A stretch of 64,000 nucleotides of DNA from Ryuthela nishihirai (GCA_038380435.1 JAWZYU010000028.1:46063095-46127094); one strand, 5' to 3'. Positions 1 to 11,370 are shown, numbered from the stretch's first letter. The notes: generated from the letters alone by a model not told the origin. Program-made: numbers and translations.

Positions 1-216
1 TCGGACGTAAAATCGTGAAAGTTAAAATAGAATCGACGTTCAAAGTTAAAAGCGAGACATGAAAGTAAAATATGTTTGATCGTTAAAATGGTGTCACAAA
101 ACTCGCACTTAGGGTCGTCGTCCGCCTTGAGAAGAAATGAATGAGTTATAAACGAATGACCTAAGCGGAGCCGAGCAAGTACAACTTCCTCCTTGCGATT
201 CCTCCGTATGTAGGAA

Positions 217-1183
217 AACCATACCCTGTGAATATTAAAGAACACGTTGTATGGCTTTGGCGGGAGGCTACCATTTGTCTCCCAACAGCTGTTCAGTGGG
301 TCGCCTCCCCACAACCTTTTCTGAGCACTCGGGGCCTTTGTGATCTAGCCAATTAGCCCCTTTTGTAAAAAAAATGCCGCTCAGAGGTTGGGTTGTTTAA
401 CCTCTGAGAGGAACTTTTTTGAACATCATGGGCTAAATGGCCAGGTCACAAGGACCCCGAAGGCTCAGAGAAGGTTGGGGATCCACTGGAACGACTGTTG
501 GGAGACAGATGGTAGCCTCCCGTCAAGGCCATCCAACGTGTTCTTTAACGTGCACAGGGTATGGCTCTCCCATACAAGTGGCCACGGCTTAACGTCCCAT
601 CCGACGGACGGCGACCTTTCCAAGCCCATCGGTGTCCCCTACTGACCGTTGAGAGGGCGGGAAGTTTTGCGGGGATAAATCTCAACGCTGACCCAGCTGG
701 GTTGGGTTGGGTTGTTTTACCTCTGAGCGGCACTTTTTTGCACACCATGGGGTAAATGGCCAGGTCACATGGACCCCGAAGGCTCTGAGAAGGTTGGGGG
801 AGGGGACCCACTGGAACAGTTGTTGGGAGACAGATGGTAGCCTCCCGTCAAGGCCATCCAGTGTGTTCTTTAACGTGCACAGGGTATGGATCTCCCGCAC
901 ACAGGAACAAGGCTTAACGTCCCATCCGACGAACGGCGGCCTTTCCAAGCCCATCGGTGTCCCCTACTGACCGTGGGCAAGGCGGGGAAAATTGCGGAGA
1001 TAAATCTCAACGCTGACCCAGCTGGGACTCGAACCTGGGAACTACAGATTACGAGCCTGGCGCGCTACCGACTGAGCCACCAACGCCCCTTGACCCAGCT
1101 GGGACTCGAACCTGGGAACTGCAGATTACGAGCCTGGCGCGCTACCGACTCAGCCACCCCCGCTCAGAGCTAAAACAACCCAT
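217..1183. mobile_element. Three-level nest of SINE-A copies
   Basis: The outermost is an old, 5'-truncated plus-strand SINE-A (217-386, resuming at 1162-1183 with its AAAACAACCC tail). A minus-strand SINE-A (387-1161) interrupts it at GCTCAGAG, which is present on both sides (379-386 and 1162-1169). A second minus-strand, near full-length SINE-A (701-1090) sits within that one, flanked by TGACCCAGCTGG at 689-700 and 1091-1102. As a result the tRNA-like head appears twice in a row at about 1019-1163. The outermost copy is the most diverged, as the nesting order predicts. Confidence 0.85.
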
Positions 1184-1337
1184 TAAATTGATATTTTAGA
1201 AGTTACAGAGTTTTGAAGTTATATTCCAATTGACATAACACGGAAATTCTCTAGCATTTCCGTAGGGCAATGTAACTCATAATGGAAGCGAAATATGGCG
1301 TCGCCATAGGCAACGAGTGAAACGACGTCTTCACCTT

Positions 1338-1427
1338 TCATCGCTTCGCAATCAGAATCCGCGTGGGTGGACCGTCTGAATGGCACTGGACTCGGCTGTA
1401 CATCCTCATCTCCTCATCCAGGATTTG
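1338..1427 (-). CDS. Candidate terminal cytoplasmic exon of the sidestep-like receptor
   Basis: On the minus strand a pyrimidine-rich TCTCGTTTCAG acceptor is followed by an open frame in phase 0. That is exactly the phase left by the transmembrane exon. It encodes QILDEEMRMYSRVQCHSDGP, then PTRILIAKR and TGA. The stretch 1190-1675 is unique sequence between SINE clusters and less AT-rich than its surroundings, as conserved exonic sequence might be. Against it: only 29 codons, no polyadenylation signal recognised downstream, no motif I can tie to sidestep tails, and about 9.8 kb from the membrane exon. A chance open frame is quite possible. Confidence 0.25.
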   Translation of the reverse strand, partial: QILDEEMRMYSRVQCHSDGPPTRILIAKR

Positions 1428-1687
1428 CTGAAACGAGATATTGACGGAGGAATCAGATGAAATTGAAACTGCAGACAAATATTCATTTGCAAGACAAACA
1501 GAGGAAATGGAACTATTGACGCAAACACTCACGAACAGCAGTTGTTGAGGTCTCGCATTGTTTCGGTGTTGTTCGATACTGATAGTTAGTGTTTTGTGAT
1601 GGATTGTTAAGGGTTAATAATCATTTGCGTAGTTCTTTTTTTCCCTGAAATTATAATTGTTATAACACAACCGATAGTAGATTGAGG

Positions 1688-2403
1688 TTGGTTGGGTGGG
1701 TTGTTTTACCTCTGAGCGGCACTTTTTTTGCACACAATGGGCTAAATGGCCAGGTCACATGGGTTGGGTTGGGTTGTTTTACCTCTGAGCGGCACTTTTT
1801 TGCACACCATGGGCTAAATGGCCAGGTCACATGGACCCCGAAGGCTCAGAGAAGGTTGCGAGAGGGGACCCACTGGAACAGTTGTTGGGAGACAGATGGT
1901 AGCCTCAGGTCACATGGACCTCGAAGGCTCAGAGAAGGTTGGGGAGGGGACCCACTGGAACAGCTATTGGGAGACAGATGGTAGCCTCCCGTCAAGTCCA
2001 TCAAGCGTGTTCTTTAACGTTGGGTTGTTTTACCTCTGAGCGGCACGTTTTTACACACCATGGGCTAAATGGCCAGGTCACATGGACCCCGAAGGCTCAG
2101 AGAAGGTTGGGGGAGGGGACCCACTGGAACAGCTGTTGGGAGACAGATAGTAGCCTCCCGTCAAGGCCATCCAGCGTGTTCTTTAACGTGCACAGGGTAT
2201 GGCTCTCCCGCACACGGTGTCACGGCTTAACGTCCCATCCGACGGATGGTGGCCTTTCCAAGCCCATCGGTGTCCCCTACTGACCGTGAGCAGGGCGGGG
2301 AATTTTGCGGAAATAAATCTCAACGCTGACCCAGCTGGGACTCGAACCTGGGAACTGCAGATTACGAGCCTGGCGCGCTACCGACTGAGCCACCCCCGCC
2401 CCA
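1688..2403 (-). mobile_element. SINE-A with irregular multimeric 3' part
   Basis: One tRNA-like head (at the right, with B box and A box in reverse) but three partial tail units of unequal length. The whole composite is flanked by one TSD, TAGATTGAGG (1678-1687 and 2404-2413). It therefore inserted as a single unit. The first tail unit breaks off after about 75 bp; a second is shortened near 1900. Confidence 0.85.
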
Positions 2404-2904
2404 TAGATTGAGGAAACCGCCCGTACAGGTTCAGCAGCTCTTGCCAAACGGTAGAGTAAGTTTTTTGATTAAATCTGCTGTTGGAGAGTGCAAGAACTTA
2501 TGTTAAGATGACAGGTTAGGGAATAGATCCTATAACGTTCATTATGAATAATATACTCGAATTTTTATGCGTTTTACTATTAAATTATAATATTTATAAT
2601 ATATTCACTCACGGTGAATTTTTTTTTTTTCACATTTTTATTGTCGAAATGAAATAGCGCTTTTAAGTTTTCCATATATTTTAATCAAGATTTATAGTAT
2701 CATATAGGGTCGGATCATATAAGGTGGGCAAAGGGGCTAGCCCCACCCCCTTGAAGAATGCTAGTAAGGATAATAGAGGCAAAAATATTAAACCTATTTT
2801 TATTGTATGTATTTAATATTTATAATACCCATGGATTAATATGTTATAAATATTAAATTTTATCAAGAAATTTTTAAAACCTGTAAAACAGGGGGGGGGG
2901 GGGG

Positions 2905-3110
2905 AGATGCTCTCCCTTCTTGCATTTTTCCTGTTCTATTATGTCTCCTCCCCTTCTTGCATTTTTCCGGTTCTATTCTGTTTCCTCCCCCTTTTTGCAT
3001 TTTTCCTCTTCTATTCTGCCTCCTCCCCCTTCTTACATTTTTTCGGCTCTATTCTGTCTCCTCCCCCTTCTTGCATTTTCCGGTTCTACTCTGTCTTCTC
3101 CTTCTTCTAG
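2905..3110. repeat. Pyrimidine-rich minisatellite next to poly(G)
   Basis: Five to six degenerate units of about 38 bp (CTCCTCCCCCTTCTTGCATT + TTTCCGGTTCTATTCTGT) following a G14 run at 2891-2904. Confidence 0.8.
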
Positions 3111-3432
3111 ATGTTTTTTATATCCAGGCCTAGTATCATATATCCCTTAATCTAGTTTTTTTTTTTTACAAAATTGGGCTATGACAAGTGAGACATTCTA
3201 TATTTTCACATCAGCTGCCAATAGTTTTTGTTGGCCCTTATTACATTGCTTAATTTCAGAGCCTTTTCCTAAATATCCATCGACATTTATACTTAAAAAA
3301 AGAGCTACAGAACTTATTAGAATCCAATGAAGTCAAAAACGCAATAACAGCCTTTCAAAAAATATTTATAACCTCTTTCCAAATTAATCCATTTTTCTCT
3401 CATTCTAAACCGGCAATCTGATTAAAGGAATG

Positions 3433-4126
3433 GGTTGGGTTGTTTTACATCTGAGCGGCCCTTTTTTGCACATCATGGGCTAAATGGCCAGGTCACATGG
3501 ACCCCGAAGGCTCACTTTTTTGCACACCGCGGCACTTTTTTGCACACCATGGGCTAAATGGCCAGGTCACATGGACCCCGAAGGCTCAGAGAAGGTTGGG
3601 GAGGGGACCCACTGGAAGTGACCGTTGGGAGACAGATGGTAGCCTCCCGTCAAGGCCACCCAGCGTGTTCTTTAACGTGCCGATTTTTACGTACGGCTCT
3701 CCCGCACACGGGGCCGCGGCTTAACGTCCCATCTGACGGACGGCGGCATATTCCAAGCCCATCGGTGTCCCCTACTGACCATGGGCTAAATGGCCCGGTC
3801 ACATGGACCCCGAAGGCTCAGAGAAGGTTGGGGGAGGGGACCCACTGCAACAGCTGTTGGGAGACAGATGGTAGCCTCCCGTCAAGGCCATCCAGCGTGT
3901 TCTTTAACGTGCACAGGGTATGACTCTCCCGCACACGGGACCACGGCTTAACGTCCCATCCGACGGACGGCGACCATTTCCAAGCCCATCGGTATCCCAT
4001 ACTGACCGTGGGCAGGGCGGGGAATTTTGCGGAGATAAATCTCAACGCTGACCCAGCTGGGACTCGAACCTGGGAACTACAGATTACGAGCCTGGCGCGC
4101 TACCGACTGAGCCACCTCCGCCCCCA
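3433..4126 (-). mobile_element. SINE-A with rearranged duplicated 3' part
   Basis: Flanked by a 12-bp TSD ATTAAAGGAATG (3421-3432, 4127-4138). Contains one complete head and body at the right and a partly deleted extra copy of the body and tail at the left, with short scrambled pieces of the tail around 3510-3550. Confidence 0.85.
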
Positions 4127-4283
4127 ATTAAAGGAATGCGAATGATACTCTACTAAGAATACTATTCCAGTGCTTAAAGTACTCAATGGTTAGTATTAAA
4201 TGGCTACTCTAAAATCCCTTTCCTCTTCCGATAATAAAAGTTAACTCACGCCCAAATCGCCATGCGCACTACTTCCAAGTGTA

Positions 4284-4454
4284 CAGTCGCTCAAAAAAAA
4301 ATAACCGAACACTATGGTTCATTACAGAATTCAGAAAAAATATCTGGCAACGATTATTTTAGAAATTAGTGATCTGGCAACCTTCGCGGACACGTAACTG
4401 TAATCAATTTCTGTAATCAACCATAAGTGTTCGGATATTTTTTTTGAGCGACTG
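4284..4454. mobile_element. Fold-back MITE, copy 1
   Basis: CAGTCGCTCAAAAAAAAATA ... TGAGCGACTG inverted ends flanked by TA dinucleotides (Tc1/mariner-type target). The two arms, including ATTCAGAAAAAATATCTGGC, pair over most of the element. Confidence 0.82.
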
Positions 4455-4876
4455 TACATTCTTGTTCCTTTGATCATAAATAAATCGCATTCGAATGGAA
4501 ACAGGTTTTCTTCTATAAGCAAAAGTTCGGGTCTGAAAGAATTAAAAAGCCCTAAAAATTAAAAAAATATGATAGTGATTGGGATAACTAATTTTGATGC
4601 GCAACGTATCAATCATTCTTGTAATTATTTTTACCTCTTTTTCATTATCTATTTAACGAGCTTTTTAAACTGGAAATTATTATCGCAGAACAGCGAAATT
4701 TTTGCTGTCTTCAAACTATTCATTTAAATTCTTCAAAGGAGAGAGGAAGCATTTACTCCCCCCTTACACTCTCTCCCCCCAACTCTAAATCAACAATATT
4801 TGCGCTTCTTCTGCACACTAACGTTTCTTTAAATATCTCTTCTACTAAGGACTCAATTCGTTCTACTACTATTATT

Positions 4877-5596
4877 GGGGTGGGGGTGGCTCAGTCGGTA
4901 GCGCGCCAGGCTCGTAATCTGTAGTTCCCAGGTTCGAGTCCCAGCTGGGTCAGCGTTGAGATTTATCTCCGCAAAATTCCCCGCCCTGCCCACGGTCAGT
5001 AGGGGACACCGATGGACTTGGAAAGGCCGCCGTCCGTCGGATGGGACGTTAAGCCGTGGTCCCGTGTGCGGGAGAGCTATACCCTGTGCACGTTAAAGAA
5101 CCCGCTGGATGGCCTTGACGGGAGGCTACCATCTGTCTCCCAACAGCTGTTCCAGTGGGTCCCCTCCCCCAACCTTCTCTGAGCCTTCGGGGTCCATATG
5201 ACCTGGCCATTTAGCCCATGGTGTGCAAAAAAGTGCCGCTCAGAGGTAAAACAACCCAACGTTAGAGAACACGCTGGATGGCCTTGACGGGAGCCTACCA
5301 TCTGTCTCCCAACCACTGTTCCAATGGGTCCCCTCCCCCAACCTTCTCTGAGCCTTCGGGGTCCATGTGACCTGGCCATTTAGCCCATGGTGTGCAAAAA
5401 AGTGCCGCTCAGAGGTAAAACAACCCAACGTTAAAGAACACGCTGGATGGCCTTGACGGGAGCCTACCATCTGTCTCCCAACCGCTGTTCCAATGGGTCC
5501 CCTCCCCCAACCTTCTCTGAGCCTTCGGGGTCCATGTGACCTGGCCATTTAGCCCATGGTGTGCAAAAAAGTGCCGCTCAGAGGTAAAACAACCCA
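4877..5596 (+). mobile_element. SINE-A trimer: one head, three 169-bp tail units
   Basis: Plus-strand full-length copy. The head starts GGGGTGGGGGTGGCTCAGTC (A box) and the B box GGTTCGAGTCC follows. The tail unit occurs three times with a 169-bp period. At each junction CCAAC of the tail is fused to GTTAAAGAACACGCTGG in the middle of the body. One 12-bp TSD, ACTACTATTATT, flanks the whole (4865-4876, 5597-5608). Confidence 0.9.
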
Positions 5597-5608
5597 ACTA
5601 CTATTATT

Positions 5609-7176
5609 TCTTCTACTAGGCACTCCATTCTTTCTGGAGAACCTTTTAAACAACGCTATTCAACAGAATAATTACCACAACACGATGCATCTGAGTGAAA
5701 TATTAAATATTTCATCCATCAACTACTAATTGCAATCAAATAATTAACTGCAAGTTGCGAAGTCCATGTTAGTCGACTTCGACTGATCCAACAAGCAAAA
5801 TAACATTGTTAACTCCGAACACTTTCTGCTGACAACACTGAACCAACAACACTAAATAACAATATTATACCCTTTCTTAATTCGATTAGTAAAATTAAGG
5901 GCATCGCAGCGTCAATACTTGACAATAAACAATTAACGCATATATATAACACATCAATCCATTTCACTTACCCCTTTGAGAAAAAAAAATATAAGCATCT
6001 AAGTAACCAACTCAAAAATTCATCTTTCGCAACAGAAACGCACAATTCTCTCGCGCTAAACATATCAATACACGAAATAATTCAGACTCCTTATGAATCT
6101 CTCTATTTATAGCTGAATTTTACGGCGTCCGTGCAATCACCTGCGAGAGACTCACGAGGACGTGCTCGCGAGCACGTGCAAATTGAATCCATCCAGCGAC
6201 TAAAGCTAACGGACGTGCCGAAATCATATCTAATTCATGGTACGGTGTGTCTTGTTTGACAGAGGAAGCAGAGATGAACATCTTCATCTTCATCAGTAGC
6301 AGCGTCATCACTAGCGGAAAGTACAGGTAGTTCAAAGGAATCTAGGAAGCCCCCCTCTACTCATCCCCCATCCGCTACCCGCAGACTTCTCTAACATTAC
6401 GAGAGAAGCTCAGGATCCTGAACTACCATCCAATTTATAAGATTTATATGCTTTCGTAATTCGAGTAATGTTTTCACGTTACAAGTATCGAAGCGTTGCT
6501 AGGCTACGGGAGCACTGACACAGCGATAAATTAACAGATTAACGAACCATTTAACGCCACGAACAAATGAGCTGAAGATTTGTATCACCCCCCTCCTTCT
6601 TCTGCCTTACCTCCCCCTTCATGTCCTCCCCCCTCCCCTTTGGCACTCGAAACAGCAGAAGATGTACAGTTAAGAAGAGACATCACTCTAATTCTTATGG
6701 TGGTTGATTACGAGTAGTTTAGATTCATTCTTGCCTCCATTGCCATTTGTTACGACATTCTGTAAGAGTTGTCTATTGTTAGCTCGCATCTATGAATGGT
6801 TGGATCGCTTCTTAAGAATGGGTAGGACAAGAATACAATAGTGACAACAGAAATCTAGGGTAGTCTGAAATCTATGCAATTTAGTTCACGAACAGATAAC
6901 GTCTCCAGCGATAAATTTTGTTAATGTCCAACTGTGATTCTGAATACGGGATATTTGGTTATGTCTCTTTTGGAAGATGACACGTAACAATTTATGGAGT
7001 AATTTAAGTGTGGAGATACGTTCTAAAAAAGGAAACAAACACATCGAGAACAGAAAATGACGCAGTGTCACTAAAATACTTCTAAATAAAAATAAGATAA
7101 TCATTGAATCATCTAAATTACAGCTTATTCAATAGCATCTGATGTAGAAAATATTTACGATCAGATTCAAATGATT
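5609..7176. other. Intronic, no gene recognised
   Basis: Mostly unique sequence. Two short C/T-rich stretches (6350-6370, 6585-6650). No domain, tRNA or repeat family recognised on either strand. Confidence 0.5.
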
Positions 7177-7188
7177 TCACTGAACTGG

Positions 7189-7571
7189 GTTGGGTTGTTT
7201 TAATTCTGAGCGGCACTTTTTTGCACACCATGGGCTAAATGGCCAGGTCACATGGACCCCGAAGACTCAGAGAAGGTTGGGGGAGGGGACCCACTGGAAC
7301 AGCTGTTGGGAGACAGATGGTAGCCTCCCGTCAAGGCCATCCAGCGTGTTCTTTAACGTGCACAGATATGGCTCTCATGCACACGGGGCCACGGCTTAAA
7401 GTCCCATCCGACGGACGGCGGCCTTTCCAAGCCCATCGGTGGCCCCTACTGACCATGGGCAGGGCGGCGAATTTTGCGGAGATAAATCTCAACGCTGACC
7501 CAGCTGGGACTCGAACCTGGGAACTACAGATTACGAGCCTGGCGCGCTACCGACTGAGCCACCCCCGCCCC
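7189..7571 (-). mobile_element. SINE-A, full-length monomer
   Basis: A clean reference copy of the family, flanked by TCACTGAACTGG (7177-7188, 7572-7583). In sense order: tRNA-like head with pol III A box (TGGCTCAGTCGG) and B box (GGTTCGAGTCC); a middle part with GGACGTTAAGCC and CACGTTAAAGAAC; a 3' part that includes CCTTCGGGGTCCATGTGACC and GTGCAAAAAAGTGCCGCTC; and a tail of AAAACAACCC/AACCC repeats. The anticodon position of the head reads CGT in most copies in this window. About 383 bp; no coding capacity. Confidence 0.92.
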
Positions 7572-7721
7572 TCACTGAACTGGATCGTACCAGAAACGCA
7601 GTATTATTTATTTGTTTATTTCTTCTGAAATTATTCTTAACATATAGTGCAATATCAACATGTGTTTTCCCCATAACGTCAAGTTTTCCCCCCATAATAT
7701 TCTTTCAAATTAAGATATAAT

Positions 7722-7885
7722 ATGGGACCTGGGTTCGAGCCCCGGAATTTAGGCATGGATGTGTGTGTCGTTTTTCTGCTGAGGTCCTGCCATCCTCTCA
7801 GATCTCCTACTGTGGCATATAAACTGACAGGCTCCTGTCAGACCTCTGTGGCAAGCAGCTGCTTGAGGGGGTATTTATTTATTTT
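7722..7885 (+). mobile_element. SINE-B, 5'-truncated
   Basis: A second tRNA-derived family. Begins at the B box (GGGTTCGAGCCCCGG), then GTGTCGTTTTTCTGCTGAGG, CTGACAGGCTCCTGTCAGAC and AGCAGCTGCTTGAGGGGG before a TATTTATTTA tail. Confidence 0.75.
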
Positions 7886-8072
7886 TTATTTTTTATGTAT
7901 ATTTACTATTTCTTTAATCACCATTTAATTATTAAAATTATCCATAATTTGTTGTGTACAACAATGTTGCACCCCGTCTCGCTAGACTCGTATTAGTGAC
8001 ATTTTTTATATTTGGCTATATAACACTCATTGGTGACCCAAGATATTTCCCAGAGTTTTATTGATTTATGTA

Positions 8073-8446
8073 CAGTCGCTCAAAAAAAAAACCGAACACT
8101 ATGGTTGATTACAGAATTCAAAAAAAATATCTGCCAACGATTTTTTTTAGAAATGAGTGATCTGGCAACCCTTCGTGTCACGTGACACGAAGGTTGCCAA
8201 ATCACTAATTTCTAATAAAATCGTTGCCAGATATTTTTTCTGAATTCTGTAATCAGCCATAGTGTCAGGAAAAGTATCTGGAGCGTGTACAGTTTCTGTA
8301 CACGCTCCAGATACTTTTCCTGAATTCTGTAATCACGTGACACGAAGGTTGCCAGATCACTAATTTCTAAAAAAAATCGTTGCCAGATATTTTTTCTGAA
8401 TTCTGTAATCAACCATAGTGTTCAGATATTTTTTTTTGAGCGACTG
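8073..8446. mobile_element. Fold-back MITE, copy 2, compound form
   Basis: TA-flanked. 374 bp with two palindromes: CACGTGACACGAAGGTTGCC around 8175, and a second hairpin around 8280-8310 (CTGGAGCGTGTACAG and its complement) that other copies lack or only partly have. Appears to be one copy duplicated or inserted in another. Confidence 0.78.
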
Positions 8447-8693
8447 TAAATAGTTTAATCTTGAGACCCTCTGAATACCGTTGCCATAACAACCATTCTT
8501 CTGGCAATAGCCAGTAAAACTGAAGGTTGAAGAAATTTAAGTCCGAAGCAATATAACAATGCTTCAATTAAATATAATACGATAATGTATTTGTCGATTA
8601 ATTTTTGGTTGTTGCGTGACAATCGGTCTATTGTCACAGCCATTTTATTGCAAGATAACAGGTTCAGTCGCATTTTTGTTTATTGAATCTATA

Positions 8694-9452
8694 GAGGGTG
8701 ATTCAAAACTCTTTGGTCAAACTTTACGGGGTGATAGAACACACCTAAACAAGCACTTTTCGTCATATAATGCATGGTTAGAACTCAAGCGGTGATGTGC
8801 TAGGAGTTAGCAGTTACTGTGTCAGGAAATGAAGGAACGCAAGAATGACAGAAGAGGTTTGAAACAATTGCAGAAATTACAGAACGGAAAGTACAGAATT
8901 TTATTGAACAAATTACGGAAATTGCTCAAAAGTGCGACCGCCAACATTAATGCAGGCTTCACACCTTCGACGTAGTGATCGGCGTACATGGGCGAAAACA
9001 CCAGGCCTTTCTCGTACAGCGGCAATAGAAATTCTGGCAACAAGGTCCTCATTGGAATCGATGGGGCCATCGTAGATGAGGTTTTTCATATGGCTCCATA
9101 GGCATTCGCACAGATACCGGTGCAATCGCAGAAAGGTTTTACGATCAGGCACGCATATGATTGGAAAGCGCTCCCGGTACAGTCTTTGGGCTTCTCTCGC
9201 ATTCCCATCCGCAGCTCTGTACGTGAAATGCATGTCTGCCTTCTCCTGATTCGTGAAACAATTCATCCGTTCTGCAATCCACGGTAGAAATGACGACGAG
9301 TGCGAAAACCAGCGCTTATAAATGTTCACTGGAAAGTGCCCTCTAGCGCTTCACTGCTTGAGTTCCGACCATGCATTGTATGACGAAAAATGCTTGTTTA
9401 GGTATGTTCTATCACCCCTTAAAGTTTGGCCCAAGAGTTTTGAATCACCCTG
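8694..9452 (-). mobile_element. TIR DNA transposon with DUF4817-like HTH fragment
   Basis: Ends GAGGGTGATTCAAAACTCTT and its mirror (reading CAGGGTGATTCAAAACTCTT) form long inverted repeats of about 110 bp, flanked by TA-rich sequence. On the minus strand 9329-8913 encodes FTNQEKADMHFTYRAADGNA and AQRLYRERFP. This is the helix-turn-helix segment that I know as DUF4817 at the N-terminus of arthropod transposon proteins. The reading frame continues only about 138 codons and no catalytic domain is present, so the copy is non-autonomous. Confidence 0.75.
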
Positions 9453-9754
9453 TATATTTATTTATTTCACTTCATTTCACTTCATTGAACATTTTAGGGG
9501 TAAACTTCCTTTGGCAGAGCAGTACGCTAAGCTTCAGGATATCTGTAACTCAGTAGAACAAGTTAGTACTTCCCTAAGTACGGGGGAGAAACGATGGAGC
9601 CACAAGGGCTGACCTTGACCCCGGAGGGTCGGTAGATCTCCAGGCAGTCGAGAAGCAGGCTGTTGCAGAACCTTAAGGAACGAAAAGATTCTGCAACTGC
9701 CAGTGCAGTAGCGTAAATGGGATGCCTTGTTTTCCACCTGAAAACTCTGAAAAT

Positions 9755-10092
9755 GCGCTAAGTGATCAGATCGTAAGGACCTAGGGCTCAGATAAAGTTG
9801 AGAGGAAAGGACAAACTGGACAATTGTTGGGTGACAGATGATATCCTCCCGTCAAGGCCATCCAGCGTGCTATTTAACGTGCACAGGTTGTGGCTCTCCC
9901 GCACATTACTCAAAGCTTAACGTCGCATCAGACGGACGGCGGCCTTTCTAAACGCATCGGTATCCTCTACTGACCGAGGAGAGGACGGGGAGTTTTGCGG
10001 AGATAAATCTCAACGCTGGTCCAGCTGGGACTCGAACCTGGAAACTGCAGATTAGGAGACTAGCGCGCTATGGACTGAGTCACCCCATCCAT
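9755..10092 (-). mobile_element. Old diverged SINE-A copy
   Basis: Recognisable reversed body and head (CATCCAGCG, TAACGTCGCATCAGACGGAC, then CTCGAACCTGGAAACTGC) with many substitutions; tail lost; no TSD seen. Confidence 0.7.
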
Positions 10093-10224
10093 GGGTGAAG
10101 GTTACAAGGATCCCATGATAAATAATCCCGTGATAAAATAATGGATGGGCGAAGGTTACAAGTACATCAGAGTTGGATAAGGGAAGTCAACCGAGTGGAT
10201 AGCTCTTAAAAGAGTGATGAAAAC

Positions 10225-10580
10225 TGTTGAAAACTGTCAAGGCCGGTTAAATCCTCATCCTGCTATCTGTCAGATGGGCTTGGAAATGGTCATCGTCTAT
10301 CAGATAGGTTCACTGATCCTGTGCACGTTAAAGAACACGCTGGTTGGCTTTGACCCGAGGTTTCCATCTGTCCCTAAAAGCTGTTCAGTAGAACTCTTCC
10401 CCAATTCTCTCTGAGTATTAGGGGCCACCATTTAGTGTGTGAACGAATATGCGTTCAGAGGTTAAAAAATAATCCAAACCAACCCATCAAGGTCATCCAA
10501 TGTGTTCTTTATCTTGTACAGGGTGCGTCTCTCTACAGCATGATGAAACATCTTCAAGTCCCATCTGACGGTCCGTAAAC
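10225..10580. mobile_element. Two old opposed SINE-A fragments
   Basis: 10270-10475 is a plus-strand body fragment (GCACGTTAAAGAACACGCTGG with degraded tail). 10485-10580 is a minus-strand fragment (CATCAAGGTCATCCAATGTG). Both are strongly diverged. Confidence 0.6.
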
Positions 10581-10752
10581 AGATCGGATAGACAAAATTT
10601 GAAAATAATAATAAGACTTTGATATCTGAATGATAATGTACAATCAAATCGAAATCGGCTGTTCCAGTTGTTACGAGGATGTTGCGAAATTGGATGCTTT
10701 TTTCACCCCAAAGAAATTAATGGTGTATCAGGAATCTTCTAAACATAAATAT

Positions 10753-10928
10753 ATACAGGGTGTCCCTGAATTCATGGCCCAAATGTGAGGGGATGGTAAT
10801 ACACACCGAACCCACAAAATACGTCATAGAATATGCGACCGCAAACTCAGCCCGATGCCGGTAGGGGGCGTAGACGAGGTGGCACGGCTTAAAAGCGCTG
10901 GATCGACCAAACCCCAGGTGATCTAGCA
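10753..10928. mobile_element. End fragment of another TIR transposon
   Basis: CAGGGTGTCCCTGAATTCAT resembles the common terminal sequence of arthropod TIR elements. The fragment ends where the MITE at 10929 begins; no partner end is visible. Confidence 0.45.
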
Positions 10929-11174
10929 ACACGAAGGTTGCCAGATCACTAATTTCTAAAAAAAAATCGTTGGCAGATATTTTTTCTGAATTCTGTAATC
11001 AATCAGAAAAAATATCTGGCTAGGATTTTTTTTTTTAAATTAGTGATGTGGCAACCTTTGTGTCACGTGACACGAAGGTTGCCAGATCACTAATTTCTAA
11101 AAAAAATCGTTGCCAAATATTTTTTCTGAATTCTGTAATCAACCATAGTGTTCGGTTATATTTTTGAGCGACTG
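10929..11174. mobile_element. Fold-back MITE, copy 3, left end missing
   Basis: Contains an extra right-arm copy at the left (ACACGAAGGTTGCCAGATC), then both arms around 11065 and a complete right terminus TGAGCGACTG next to TA. The left terminus has been lost; it abuts a different TIR remnant (10753-10928). Ends about 60 bp from the 3' end of the transmembrane exon. Confidence 0.75.
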
Positions 11175-11233
11175 TACATTGTGTTAGATATGTATACTTA
11201 TGGTGGAAGAGAGTAGCTGAGTGTTAAACTTAC

Positions 11234-11370
11234 TTCCATAGGAGTGTGGTCTTTGTCTTTGCATATCCGTCGCACGCACAATCCGCATGCCGCGCTCACC
11301 AACAGCACCGTCACTGTGACACTGGCAGCAATGAAGACAGTCGTTTTCCACACTTTGTTCATCCTCTCTT
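11234..11370 (-). CDS. Transmembrane exon of the sidestep-like receptor
   Basis: A 137-nt exon with acceptor ATTTTTCAG and a strong donor ATGGAA|GTAAGT. It enters in phase 1 (matching the linker exon) and leaves in phase 0. It reads EERMNKVWK, then a hydrophobic helix of about 24 residues (TTVFIAASVTVTVLLVSAAC, GLCV), then the stop-transfer charges RRICKDKD and TPME. This is the expected type I topology: extracellular side acidic, cytoplasmic side basic. It belongs to the same gene as the Ig exons because the phases connect and no other gene is visible between them, although the intron from the linker exon is almost 20 kb. Remaining cytoplasmic exons must lie at lower coordinates, in the window or beyond it. 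The membrane segment is clear; its assignment to this gene is inference. Confidence 0.7.

Noticed and set aside
4877..4960. tRNA-like heads with good A and B boxes, repeated in about 30 places, as tRNA genes
   Set aside because: They are always attached to the SINE body, the arms do not pair as in functional tRNAs, and insertions carry TSDs.
6120..6335. Possible exon on the minus strand (acidic frame with SASDDAATDEDEDVHLCF)
   Set aside because: No convincing acceptor-donor pair in a phase compatible with the receptor gene, and no domain recognised.
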